Assembly: GCA_033980235.1 (NCBI GenBank)
Contig: CM067067.1
Coordinates: 29,503,451 to 29,567,450, forward strand
Source of the DNA: Diadema setosum
Taxonomy: Eukaryota > Echinodermata > Echinoidea > Diadematoida > Diadematidae
Reading direction: 5' to 3'
Length of the DNA: 64,000 nucleotides
Shown: positions 26,250 through 38,570 of the stretch, piece after piece
Numbering within the stretch: the first letter of the stretch is position 1
Layout of the letters: the number at the start of each line of letters is the position of its first letter
The notes under the pieces: generated by a model
What the model was told of the DNA's origin: nothing
What the model saw: only the letters and a program-made list of their open reading frames with translations
Database searches by the model: none
Translations under genes and position numbers: made by a program

Positions 26250-26761
26250 AAGACCCCGTTTACAGTGCGGGGCCGGGCTCGGCCGCGGCCAAGCCTCGCA
26301 ATTTTGTCCGTTTACACTGCTGGGCTCGGCCGCCCTTTTAATTCAAACCTTTCAATATTTTGTCGTAGTGGCGCTCTGCTTGTAAACAAACGCAATTTGA
26401 TGTGCGGCGACAAAGTCGCCGTTTGGGCAAAGGCCTTTTCCGAAGGAAAAATCCTTTGCAGGACAAAACCACCTTAAACTATACTAGTTTTCCACGTTGA
26501 GGGGGTTAATATCGTGAATAGCGAAATAGTACGGGCAGAGGGTCTGGAAGCCAGACTAAAATTGGCCGCGCATTTGGCCCAGTTTGCGTTTACACCAAAA
26601 AGAGGCCAGGCTCAGCCGCGGCCGAGCTGCGGCCGAGACCACCTCCAGAGCGAGGCCAAATGCGAGGCCAATTTTGGCCTCGCATTTGGCCTTTTGCGCG
26701 TTTACACTGAAGCGGGGCTGGGCTCGGCCACGGCCGAGCCTCGCACTATAAACGGGGTCTT
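26250..26761. mobile_element. GC-rich TIR element, 512 bp, 3-bp target duplication ACT
   Basis: The ends are AAGACCCCGTTTACAGTGCG and its near reverse complement, flanked by ACT at 26247-26249 and ACT at 26762-26764. Both terminal regions consist of iterated GC-rich palindromes such as CGGCCGCGGCCG; the middle is AT-richer. A second, longer copy lies at 31924. No transposase is present, so it is a non-autonomous DNA transposon. Confidence 0.85.
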
Positions 26762-27575
26762 ACTCCATTGAAACTCTTAACCTTTCTTCAGGCCATTAAT
26801 TGAAAACAAATTTACGGTCACAATGACACACACACAGGAACGCAGCAGAATTTGTTGTAGCATTTGACCGCATAATTATGCATTTGACTCTAGTTTCAAA
26901 TAACAGGTGTTTAGCAGTGTGCATGTGGCTTGATGAGGGCTCGGGGCTGCATGCAGATTGTTTGCAAAATGACATTGTAGAAACTAACTTAGGCTGTTGT
27001 GTGACTTTACATAAGCTGTGGCTGTATTGTGCTGTGTTTTTGATGCAGAGAAGTGTGTGATTAGTATGTGGTATCTGTGTTGTGAATTAATTAATCCGTT
27101 TTCCGGTTAATCAAGTACTCCGCTTAATCTGATAAGAAATTTATGCTCTGCCAGACACTACCCAATTAAGTGGAGACTTCTGTACCTGCACTCTGTTTTA
27201 TTTGGACATTCTGAATATGGCAGATACATAAGAAGGGGTCCATGTAGCAGCATGTCCTAGTGCATGCTAGGTCTGATTCGCTCTAAATATCTCCATCAGC
27301 CCAACTGTTTTGATTTCCACTGCAAATCCACACTAAAATAGTAGAGGAACTACTCACAATAACGATAAAAAATGATCATGATTTTGATGTACATTTTTAC
27401 ATCCCAGTTTGTGATATAAAGTAGGACTTTTATATTTTACTTTCTTGTTCCACTTTCTATTTTTATAGAATTCTTCTTACCACCATACAAGTAGCAGTCC
27501 TTTACTAGATAGAAATCAAACTTTTATTCATTATATTGAAAGCTGCATTTCCTGTGTGTGTGCTGCAGAAGAACA

Positions 27576-28991
27576 CAGTCGCAGCGGACGACTATAATTA
27601 ACTCCCCCGAAACCCACGAAACGTTTTGAATTTTCAACCGTCATCGAGGCAGTGCGAATCGGGCGTTCTCATTTTCACCAAAATTTCACCTTCTCATATC
27701 TCCGCTATACATTGACCAAAATCGCTCAAACTTTCAGTATCAATGCAAAACCATGATTTCTATCTACACACAAAAAATCACGTTCAGTTATTCAACAATT
27801 CGTGTTTCGCTGTCTCGGAAAACTACCGTCCGATTATTTCCAGACACATCTGGACGCACCACTTAATATTCATGAAACTTGACATACATATTCATAAGAC
27901 ATGTGCAGACGTTGATGTAGCCCTGTTCGCTTTGCCGAAGACCTATTTTTGAAGTTACAAGTGAAAATAAATGAGGAATCTTGTCAGAAATCTCGGAGCA
28001 GCAAACGAGAATAATGACGTCATATTCTAAGAAAAACTGATTTGCGCTTGCGCAATGAAAGGACTTTCCCATGCTGCTTTGATCCAGCGAGCTGATTGGT
28101 CGATGCAATGCAGCGTACTGTTACTGTGCGATGCGAGGTGGCTGCTGCGGATGCCTAGTACACTGCACATGCACGCTATGAGAGTGCGACGCGGGGTGTC
28201 GATAAGTACAATGTAGCAGTGCGCTGCAGGGGACTTCGCCACCTCAAAAACAAGCACTTTCTTTTTCAGAACTGGCCTATTAAAAAGAATGTAGCAAATA
28301 TTTGAATATCTATCAGCTATGATACCAGTTGCAAATTCATGACATTGGATTATTCGGACTTTACGCAGATTTTACTGCACTAGTAAGTAACATTATAACT
28401 ATGAATTCCCGGTACGAGTTACGATCAGAGTACAGCAGTGCCGTACGGCACTGAAGTACAGGTGACGTGAGAAAAGATGTGGGTATGTGGGACTGTACCC
28501 TGTCTTCCCGTGTGCGAATGACTATGAAATTTTGTGCTCGGAACGAAGGTAGAAAAAGTGCACCACTTTCGATTATTTCCAGACATATCCGGACGCATGA
28601 CTTCTCGAATGTGATATTTTAGAGTTCCGGAAAGAAATACATACTTAGTAACATACTTGAAAGTTTTTTGTTGTTCACGAAGTCAAAATGTGAAATTTTA
28701 GCAACGATTTCTGACAATTATTTTCCGTTTTGAGAGTGAAGTTATGCTCCATTTTGGAATATTTTATTGTCGTTATTTAAAAAAGGTAACATAATGGCAG
28801 GTTAAAATGAGGTTTTTACTTTTCATAACCGTTTGGATTATCAAAAAATATGAATAAATAGTAAAGTTACAGCAGTGTCTTGCTGCAACATTTTCCTAGC
28901 GGTTTTCGTGCGAAACGTGTTCATTCAAGAGGAAAGCGAGGTCAGGTCAAAATGAAAACAGTGAGTTAATTGCACCCGTCCGCTGCGACTG
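27576..28991. mobile_element. TIR element, 1416 bp, 4-bp target duplication AACA
   Basis: The perfect 15-bp inverted ends CAGTCGCAGCGGACG/CGTCCGCTGCGACTG are followed inward by matching 'attaact' motifs. Direct repeats AACA flank the element at 27572-27575 and 28992-28995. The interior has no long ORF and no recognisable transposase. The superfamily is not determined. Confidence 0.8.
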
Positions 28992-29072
28992 AACATGACA
29001 AATTTCACCTACATGAATCCTATCACACTTTTTTGTGAGCCAGGGAAAAATATATAGTAAATATTGCTAATA

Positions 29073-29920
29073 CAGTCAAAGCTGTCTTAGCGCCCACCTC
29101 TCTATAGCGGCCATCTGCTTATAGTGGTCACTGAAAAATCCCCCAGACTAAATTACTGTATTATGGACCCTTTATATAGCGGCCACTCATTTTGTATCCC
29201 GTGGGAAATATCTACCTGCGTAAAGCTGCCACAAAAAAATTAGCAGAATTGTTAAATCAGCCATAAATACGATGTGTTTTATGTTCATTGCGTGAATTCT
29301 ACAGAGTCCTAGCTCAGTCACAAACAATCACACAGACACCACTGACAAAATTAATGCAGCTCTTTGCCATGAAAAGCCATCTTACCACTAACTTGACTAG
29401 ATTAAATGTAGGCTTCAGTAATACCGCCCTGAATAGATGCTACAAAGGCAAAGACAGCTCTTAATAACATCTTAGAATTTTACTACAATGCCGACTAAAA
29501 CTGTTAGTGTTTAAGTTCCTTTGAATAAGGACAATATGGTACTTGTGTGGGTATTGTTTGTTGTTATGCTTCACACATTATCAATCTCCATCGAACTCAG
29601 TTCTTGTGAACCCCGTTCATGCAAACCAGTTCGAAACAGAGCAGTTCCTCAGGCCCGAAATGTAGTTTTTAAAATCAAAAGAACAGAAGCAGGCAAATAA
29701 AATGAAATAAAATATAGTGAATTGTACAACAAAAATCCCCATAATAGCTGCACATGCAAACTTATTTGCTGGTTGTTGTTTTTTATGAATAACGTACGAT
29801 ATTTCTGCTATTAAAAAATGCAAGTGTATGAATAAAAAAAAAAATGGCCACCAACCTGCCTATAGCGGCCACCTGTCTATAGCAGCCACTTTTGTTGTTT
29901 CCCTTACACAGGTTTGACTG
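29073..29920. mobile_element. TIR element with 'tatagcggccacc' subterminal repeats, TA target
   Basis: The ends read CAGTCAAAGCTGTCTTAGCG and, at the right, the reverse of CAGTCAAACCTGTGTAAGGG. TA lies on each side, as expected for mariner-like insertion. The motif 'tatagcggccac' occurs about four times near the two ends in both orientations. It has no ORF of note. Confidence 0.75.
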
Positions 29921-30431
29921 TATTTGTATTTTCTTCAAATTTCTTTTTCTTTTTTTTTTAGGAGAGGCTCACCTACAGCAGTATTGACAGAACAAAATCA
30001 AATTACTTTGATCTGTAAATATCATGTGTATGCAGTATGTAATAATTCCAAGTAGAATTGCTTTTGTCCCTATTGCAGAAAAAAAAATTAAAGCAAAACA
30101 AAACACACAATTGGAATCAATGCCCTCAGGAATTTTCAGCCTTTTAAAGGACGAAAAAACAAGTGATACCTGGCAGTGCCAGCATATCTATGCAATTTTT
30201 GTATTGATATCTTTTTTTCATGGACTGTTTTCCACTGTTGACATAAACTTTATATTCCAACGGCACATACTCAGTGCGCTCTACGTGACCAGTTAGGCCG
30301 AATATGAGTCATGCGCTTGATATTTGATGGTTCATTAGATATGATTTTCTCCAAGATTAGCAAGCTGTCGGTGGGACTTACTATCAATTCAGCCGGCCCA
30401 GCTACAGACACTTGGGTTTCTTGTAGCACAC

Positions 30432-30437
<6 letters not shown>

Positions 30438-30465
<28 letters not shown>
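30438..30465. repeat. Microsatellite (CA)n
   Basis: About 14 uninterrupted CA units. No other feature is attached. Confidence 0.95.
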
Positions 30466-30466
<1 letters not shown>

Positions 30467-31923
30467 CTTGTAGTCCCATTACCGCTACATGGCATTTGGA
30501 TTAATAAACACGACCACATCATCGGCAGTAAGCCACAACCTACCTTGTGATATCAAACTAATGCCACAGAACAAGTGCAATACTGACTGCATATGCATAA
30601 ATTACATAAAGACAGCTATAATGTCAAAACCCAACTAATGAACACAGTGATAAGAGAATTGTTTTGCTATTTGCAATTAGTCAACTTGCAACATTGCCCC
30701 CCCCCCCAAAAAAAAAAAATGAATAAAGTATGCATATCAGATGAAGCAATGACGTCATTATCTAAAAAGCTTTCAGATGCATTCACAACTTTTTGAGTTA
30801 GTTTGCAAACAGACAAACAGACAAACCAATGCTGGCAAAAACATAAGTAACTTCCTTGGCAGAGGTAATAAATCCCCCTTTTGAAAAAGAAATATGAAGA
30901 GAAACGAATGAGAATATATATCATTATCAGATTTTGCCCTGAGGGAGGAGGGGTAGTGAAGAAAAGAGAATGATGAAGTGAAAACAACACATCTGAAAAT
31001 GTCAGTTTATGATTTAAATAAAAAAGATATTCCAACTGATAATAGTAGGACCAAAAGACATACATATAACGTGTATAGCATCATATGGATTCAATAAAAG
31101 TCAAATACACTGGTAATTGCATAGCTCTGTACAGAAAGGACTTCATAAATTCATGATCATCCACTGCGACGAATCCCACTGCAATGTGAAGTCCATACAT
31201 TCCACACATGCAGAGCAGACTGTCTCAGCCATGGCAGTCAACAGCAGTAGCTGACAAAGAGGGCGCCATTCATCTTTCAACAACTCTCTCACACAGTCAT
31301 TGTAAATTCAAAGCACCTGACAATTTCTGCATTTCTATACTACAGGAGTATCTTTATACTGGCCTTTCATGAAATGTCACTTTTTTTTGTGTATGACTGG
31401 CTGGTTTTCCCTTCTATTCTTTTGATTTTTTTTTTTTTATCATTAGTCATTCTGCCAAGGATACATCAACTTATAGCATTTACTTTTTTTAAGCTGTTCC
31501 CTGCTAAATTCTGAAATCCTCATAAACATAATACACAGGCCACCAGGTTCCCGTAAGGAACAGGTTAATTTTCTTTCGATAATCGAAGTGACAAAATTGA
31601 AATCACACAAATAAATGTATGATGCAGTAGCTTCATTGATAGAGATATTTTGTTTGAGAAGCTGAAGCTTTGGTTTTTTTTTTTACACTCTTTATCATTA
31701 CATCTTCATAGCATATTTTCTAGTCTTCTCTGGGAAATGAAAGAACCTACATAACTGCATGAACAGTGTATATTTTTCCATCAAAATGAAGATATAGCAA
31801 AAAACAAAACAAAAGCTGCAGCTACTTTGCATGCACAACAATCTACATGACTCATCTGAATTCAACTGCACAAATAATGGCAATCACATATTCCAGTCTG
31901 CAGAAAAATGTGGCTGATGTCAT

Positions 31924-32476
31924 GGACCCCGTTTACAGCCCGGCCTCAATTGCGCGGCCGAGCCTCGCAATTTTGTCCGTTTACACTGCTGGGCTCGGCC
32001 GCGCTTTCGATTCAAACCTTTCATTATTTGGTCGTAGTGGCGCTCTGCTTGTAAACAAACGCAATTTGGTATTGTCTGGTTTTCAGACCCTTTGCCAACT
32101 GAATTCCGTGGCGACGAAATCTCCGTTCGGGCAAAGGCCTTTGCCGAAGGAAAAAATCCTTTGCAGGACAAAACCACCTTAAACTATACTAGTTTTCGAC
32201 GTTGAGGGGGTTAATGTCCTGAACAGCGAAAGATACAGGCAGAGGGTTTGGAAGCCAGACTAAAACCGGCCGCGCAATTGGCCGCGCATTTGGCCCAGTT
32301 TGCATTTACACCAAGAAAAGGCCGGGCTCAGCCGCGGCCGAGACCACCTCCAGAGCGAGGCCAAATGCGAGGCCAATTTTGGCCTCGCATTTGGCCTTTT
32401 GCGCGTTTACACTGAAGCGGGGCTGGATTCGGCCGCGGCTCGGCCGCGGCCGAGCCTCGCACTGTAAACGGGTTCC
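31924..32476. mobile_element. Second copy of the GC-rich TIR element at 26250
   Basis: It shares the ends, the 'tgtccgtttacactgctggg' and 'ttgcaggacaaaaccacctt' internal segments and the terminal CGGCCGCGGCCGAG palindromes. It has an extra internal stretch around 32070-32115 that the 26250 copy lacks, so the two are structurally different members. No clean target duplication is seen. Confidence 0.8.
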
Positions 32477-32669
32477 TAGTTGGCACAAAAGTTACCGGCA
32501 CAAGTATTACCAGCACAACTTAAACACTTAGACTAGACATCTCATTGTGTTCTGTGTAGACTCACTACCTCCATCACCATTCATGACTGCTGCACATTTT
32601 ATACTTTTATTTGTGCTTCAGAAAGCAGCTTTTAAGCCACCCTGTATTTCTCCCATCATAAAAGTTAAA

Positions 32670-33540
32670 AACTAGAAATGTCGCTACAGCGACTGGTTAT
32701 ACCCCCGCCAAACAACATTTCATAAGCTCTGGTCAAAACAACATTTCATAAGCTTTGGTCAAAAAACTGAGGAAGTAGTTTCCTTGATCTTCTGCCATTA
32801 ATATGCTGTTACCATGGCAACATACTTTCGGGTACTGTCGAAAAATGCGTCTTGTACATCTACAACCAAAGGCACACATCTGTACCAAGTTTCATGGAAA
32901 TTGGGCAAAAACTGAGGAAGTAGTTTGCAACACAAAATTTTCCATCATTTTGGCTCATAATATGTGAGCTGTTACCATGGCAACATACTTTTTGTCACTG
33001 TCAAGAAATGTGTCATGCTGACCTATATCCTAAGACAAACATTCAATATGAATTCCATGAGAATTGGAAGAACACTGATGAAGCAGTTTTGCCATGAAGC
33101 ATTTTGCCCTATATTTTACCAATAACATGCCGTTACCATGGCAACGCACTTTTTGCCACTGCGGAAATATGTGTCTTGCACATTAACATATTCAGATGAA
33201 CATCTGTACCTAATTTCATAAAAATTGATCAAAAACTGTGGGAGGAGTTCGCGACGCAAGATTTGTACCCATTTTTGCCCATAATATGCCGTTACCATGG
33301 CAACGTACTTTTGGGTACAGTCAAAAAAATACGTCTTGCACATCTACAACCCAAGGCACACATCTGTGCCAAGTTTTATGGGAATCGGTTGAAAACTGAG
33401 GAAGTAGTTCGCGACGCAAGATTTGCAACGGACCGACCGCCCGACCGACCGCCCGACCGACCGCCCGAATGCCCGACCGACCGCCCGACCGTCCGCTGAT
33501 TCCTATATACCTCCATCAAACTTCGTTTGGCGGGGGTATA
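32670..33540. mobile_element. TIR element made of four ~160-bp units, each with an X-box palindrome
   Basis: The inverted ends TTATACCCCCGCCAAAC (32697) and GTTTGGCGGGGGTATAA (33523-33539) match perfectly. Between them lie four diverged tandem units with period 159-163 bp, each containing GTTACCATGGCAAC (32808, 32971, 33132, 33291) and phrases such as 'aaactgaggaagtagtt'. Near the right end is a (CCGACCGCC)n tract. The start phrase 'gaaatgtcgctacagcgactgg' recurs at 53362. No protein is encoded. Confidence 0.85.
33431..33495. repeat. Microsatellite (GACCGACCGCCC)n
   Basis: A short imperfect array lies just inside the right inverted end of the 32670 element. Related elements at 41426 and 53362 also have a 'gacgnacgga' or 'cacacggac' tract at the same place. 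Confidence 0.9.
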
Positions 33541-34113
33541 AATACCATCTCCCTTTTTCTCAAGCTGCTCACTGCGTGTATATAATTTTATTGATAAATG
33601 TTGCACAGTTAGTTGTATGAAATAAGAAGTTTTCACTTCTTCTACATCGTAAGAAAATAAAAAAAAAAAACTTTAACTTCTAAAAAGGTTTAATTTCTTT
33701 GATAATATAAGGGTTTTCAAAATCAAATTAATATTTGGTCCAAGAGTCATTTTAGCACTGCCTCCTAAATCAAATGATCTATCTAAACAAAAAATCAAAT
33801 CATTCAGAGAGAAGGAAGACCAGGAACATATTTTTTTTTTTTTTTTGTCATTTTGAATCTCACATAAAATGGTAAAAATCTAATGTAAAATGGTTATACA
33901 AAAATCTGTTTTTCATCAGTTTCCACATAATCTCAATAAGATGGCCATATCATTGATATTGATTACATATTACTTGGTATGACAATTCATATACAGTAAA
34001 TGTAGATACAGTGTAAGTCAGGCAATTATATCATGAAGAAAGGATATCAGTTTTGATAACATGACTACATTTAGGCTCACACAAGAGAAATGTATTGTAC
34101 GTAGATGCATTTC

Positions 34114-34277
34114 AGGGCAATTACCCCCCCCCCCCCCCCAAAAAAAAAAAAAAAAAAATACTGGTTAGTGATAAGGTTAGAGTAAAGATTAGGGTTAGGA
34201 TTAGGTTCAGGTTCAAGATTAGGATTAGGGTTAGGGTCAGGGGAGTCTGGGGTAATTGCCCAGGGGGTAATTGCCCT
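34114..34277. mobile_element. Small TIR element with telomere-like interior
   Basis: The ends AGGGCAATTACCCCC and GGGGGTAATTGCCCT are perfect 15-bp inverted repeats; the right end is present twice in tandem. The interior after a C/A homopolymer is a degenerate 'attagggttaggattagg' array resembling TTAGGG. No ORF is meaningful here. Confidence 0.6.
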
Positions 34278-35201
34278 AGACCCTGTAGAAGATGAAATAG
34301 ATGTAAAACATGAATAGTGTATTAATTATATTGACTTTATACTGGTCAATACATTGTCTTGTGCAACTGCTCTCTCACTTATTGGAATATGTAAAAGAAA
34401 CTTTCAGTCTCTATCTCTCAAGTTTGCATTAAAATGTACAAATACGATTGGGCATACATATACTGAAAATCGGATTCACTCCATGTGTTACAACCGACAT
34501 GTTATAAGGAGGAATTTCCAAAGTTTGACGCACTTTTTGGATTATTCATCACATTCACATGTCTTCCCATGTAGCAAATTTTGTGTAATTGCATATCGTC
34601 TTACAGGTCTATCAGCTGGGACCAAATGATTCTCTCCTATCCCCCCTGGGCAGTCAGTTAATATGTATCTGATTTCCAGTGCCCTTCACTTGTCTGGCAC
34701 ATTGATGGATGCCCACCCCTTGGGTAGCACACTGAGGGGATACCACTGGCGTGTGCTAAGGCAGCCAGAACAAATTAACCCCTATGGCCCCAACCCTTCC
34801 AGTCGTAAGCTCTTATGCGGGGACAACCGGGTTTTACAGGTCTGAGCAGCTAAATGGAAGGCTCGTCAGATGAAACACCAAGAGGGTGTTATATAACATC
34901 AATATTGATGCTGTCTGACCTTACCTGATATACAGGCCATAGGATACCGTATATCATTGAAAATGCCTTGAATCAAGATTTTATAGGTCTATGCACTCTG
35001 CAGCAAGAAATGACTTCACCTAGTTGCCTTTTATAAAGAGGACTGCATGCATGCATGTGCATGGTTTACAAGATGCATTTAAACAATGCTATGAGAATTC
35101 ACAAGCCACATTTATATGTGTGTTGTTTGAAGGTTTGCATGGTGAAGTACATTTGTAAATGAGGGAGAAAGATCTGCAGTGACACCATGTGTATGTAGTC
35201 C

Positions 35202-35768
35202 TTAAAGGACAAGTTCACCTTCATTAACATAAGGATTGAGAGAATGTAGCAATATTTGTAGAACACATCATTGATAGTTTGAGGAAAATTGGACAATCCG
35301 TTCAAAAGTTATGAATTTTTGAAGTTTTTGTGCAGTCACTGCTGGATGAGAAGACTACTGTAGCGTATGATGTCACATGCGTAAAACAATATAAGGAAAA
35401 TGTAAAGAGAATTTCACAAAATTTCATCTTTTGAAAAAAGTACACATTCCCTTGACTCATTACTGACATATGTTATGGGTAATATTATTCCCATTGCCTT
35501 TAGAAAGAGGCAAGTCAAGTGCTCTTTTATTATGTGAAAAAAGTAAAAATATGTTGAATTTTCTTCACATTTTTTTTATACTGTTATACTCATGTGACAT
35601 CACGAGCCTTAGTAGTCTCCTCATCCAGCGGTTCCAACACAAAAATTTTAAAAATTCATAACTTTTGCATCAATTGTCCGATTTTCCTCAAACTTTCACT
35701 AATGTGTTCTACTAATATTGCTGCATTCTCTCAATCCTTATGTTTATGAAGGTGAACTTGTCCCTTAA
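35202..35768. mobile_element. Foldback element with ~150-bp arms ('aaggacaagttcacc')
   Basis: The left end TTAAAGGACAAGTTCACCTT and right end AAGGTGAACTTGTCCCTTAA are near-perfect inverse copies. The match continues inward through 'cataaggattgagagaatg', 'gaacacatcattgatagttt' and 'gatgagaagactac'. It is a non-coding MITE-like repeat that I associate with echinoderm genomes. Confidence 0.85.
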
Positions 35769-36259
35769 CCGGATCGTTGTTTGGCAGAAGAGCCTAGAAA
35801 GAGGAGAACTGAAGAGGGAAGCGACATATGGGGGTTGTAGGGAGGGCAAAAAGTGAAGAGTTGGGGACAGTAATGAGCTAGAAGTTGAAGTTGCACTAGT
35901 GGAGACGGTAGAGAAAGGAACACAGAGAGTGGTAAGGAGGAATAGTGTGAGAATCAAGTAAGATGTTCAGACATCGTTAGAAGGGGAAAGATGAAATAGA
36001 AGGGAAGAGGAAGAGGGAGGAGTTGAATGTTGGAAAATCATGGAGATAGGAGAGAGAATATGGAGATAGGAGAGGAAAAATCATGGAGATAGGAGAGATC
36101 ATTTATATGATCACTAACCAGTTTAACATATTTAAATGTAAAAATCTCTAGCGTCGTATCAAGTTGAAGCCATGAATACATTGCAATTTGATATAGAAGT
36201 GTTGGGACACAACATTGAGTTTACTCACAGACAATCAACAGCTGTGTCTCAGACTCCTT

Positions 36260-37738
36260 GGCCCGTATTCTACTGTAGACCAAGGTTTAAACCCATTTTA
36301 GACTCACCTATGGTTTAGCTAGACCCGAGGTTTAATTGTGTATTCTGCTAGCGAGGTTTAGTTAAACCCAAGTCTATTTCGGGTTTAAATTAAACCCGAA
36401 ATAGTCTTTGGTCAAGCCACCATGGTGCCCTCTATGGAAGAAGAAATTCTCCCTCTCTGAGTACTTTTCTCTCCACAAATCCACTTAAATTTATTATTGG
36501 CAGTGTATCAGCCACATGAGCGTGAATTTCTTGGATTTTGAATAGTTTTTACGGGTATTTATGTCGAATAAGGGCATGCTGTATTTTTGCTTGCGACGAC
36601 TCGTGAAGCATTGTACATTACTGTACAGTTTGTGTACGTGTGCGACGCACATCACAGGATACATGATAAGCGTATAGCGTAACAGTTTAATAGCGCTATT
36701 ATATTCCTGGCTAGCTAGCTTTGAATGCTCAGTACCAGCAGAGCCATCGCGCCGCGCCGGCGGGCGGCACGGTTGCTGTGTGCGCTGGATGGGACATGGC
36801 TTTATATGTTGATTGAATCGTGAGTTCGGAATGGATTGGCGATTGATCAAACCAGGACTTTGAGGTAGGAAATTGAATAAAAGCTTATCTCTTAAGATTG
36901 TCTGTTTATAAAAATGGAAATCATTCTAAAATTTAGAAATAGATCTAGGCCTATATCAACCCTGTCTCGATATTATTATTATTATTAGAAGTAGATTTTA
37001 CCTACCGTACCACACTAACCTAACTTTTAATAGATCTAACGTTAGTCCTAACGTTACAATAATGTACTCTAGCTTTACCAATAGGTTCTACTAACGTTAG
37101 TAGGACCCTACTCCTAGTCCTAACGTTAGTCCTACGATCTAGGTTCTCGATCTAGTCTATCTAACGTTAACGTTATGCCAAATCGACCTCGGGCTCTACC
37201 CTCTAACGTTAGTCCTCCTATATTGAGTTCTTGGTCTAGTCTTCAGGTTATTTTCATCGTAAAGTCTAGACTACAAAACGTATACTTATTAGTACAGGGA
37301 GTACTAGGACTAGTATTTCTAACATTTAGATATCGAGTCTTTCTAAGTGTACAAGTACTAGATCTAACCTTAGTACGTAGTCTCTTAGGTGTATCTCGTG
37401 CGTACACGCGTGTGGCCGGCAAGCTAGCTGCAGGCAGCTGCTGCTGTATCCAGCCAGCCACTCGTTTTGTGCCATTGGCATTGATCTGCGTGCTGGTACC
37501 TTTACCAGTCATCGTAATACTAATAGACTCGATTTAAACTCGAAATAAACCTCCTCCTGGGTAGGTTTAATTTAAACCCTATTTAGACCACAGCTGGACT
37601 TAGCAGAATACCAATTAAACCTGGGTTTAAACCTGGGTCTAAACTGGTGGTTTAAACCCAGGTTTAAACCCCCAAAACCCACTTTAGACCCAGGCGTGGG
37701 TTTAAACTCGGGTCTAAGTTTTTAGCAGAATACGGGCC
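36260..37738. mobile_element. TIR element, 1479 bp, 3-bp target duplication CTT, GTTTAAAC-rich ends
   Basis: The ends GGCCCGTATTCT/AGAATACGGGCC are inverted, with CTT at 36257-36259 and 37739-37741. Both subterminal regions are packed with the palindromic motif GGGTTTAAACC in many variants. The middle has a GC-rich patch near 36745 and a 'taacgttag' palindrome-rich stretch at 37010-37220. No transposase is recognised. Confidence 0.8.
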
Positions 37739-37782
37739 CTTGAGTTGTCAATCAAAAACTGATACCCTTAATACTCTTCAAT

Positions 37783-38570
37783 AGTTACGTTCAGACGGGA
37801 GCCCTTAACCTCGAAGTTAGGAAACTTCGAGGTTAGAGCTTGTAGTTAGGGACCGTGATGACGCACTCGTAGTTAGCAAACCTCGAGGTTTGCTCGATGT
37901 TTCGAGCCACGAGAAATCTTATGGTTAGCGCTCTAACCACGAGCCACGGGGGGTCCCCACTCGTAGTTAAGCACTGTGTGGACACAAAAAACAACGAACT
38001 CGAAGTTAAGAGTGACCTCGCCGTAAACTCCAGCCCCCACAATTTCCTTCTGCTTCCGGGTCAACCTCCCAAACGTACACCACAAATACACTACATGTGA
38101 AAAACCTATGACGCACGACACAACAACATCATCTTTTCTTCCCATGCGCTTGATCTCTGAAACTGAACACGTCAAACTCGCTACTGTATTCTATATTCTT
38201 CTCCGACGCTAAAAAAAATGTTTCCGATGAATATCTTCATAAAGGCATAAAGTCATCAGTGCAGTGCTATCTCTGCATACCATGACAGAGAAAAAGAGTA
38301 CCTGTAAGCGAGTCCGACAGGGTTGGACTATGGAATAAATAAGACGCCTTGTTAGCAGTGTGGGCTGAAACTTCCGGTTTTGTGGTTTTAACATCGAGTG
38401 GGACCCACTCGTAGTTACAGTTACGGGGGGGGGGGGCAGAAGCTTAACCTTGAGGCTTTTAACCTTGAGGTTAAGATTCGTCGTGTGGACACACGTCGTA
38501 GTTAGGAGGCAAGAGCTAAACCTCGAGGTTTCCTAACCTCGAGGTTAGGGCCTGCCGTCTGAACGTAACT
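37783..38570. mobile_element. TIR element, 788 bp, 3-bp target duplication AAT, CCTCGAGG-rich ends
   Basis: The ends AGTTACGTTCAGACGG/CCGTCTGAACGTAACT are perfect inverted repeats flanked by AAT at 37780-37782 and 38571-38573. The terminal regions repeat AACCTCGAGGTT-type palindromes and 'gtagttagg'. It lies only 44 bp right of the 36260 element. It is non-coding. Confidence 0.85.
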
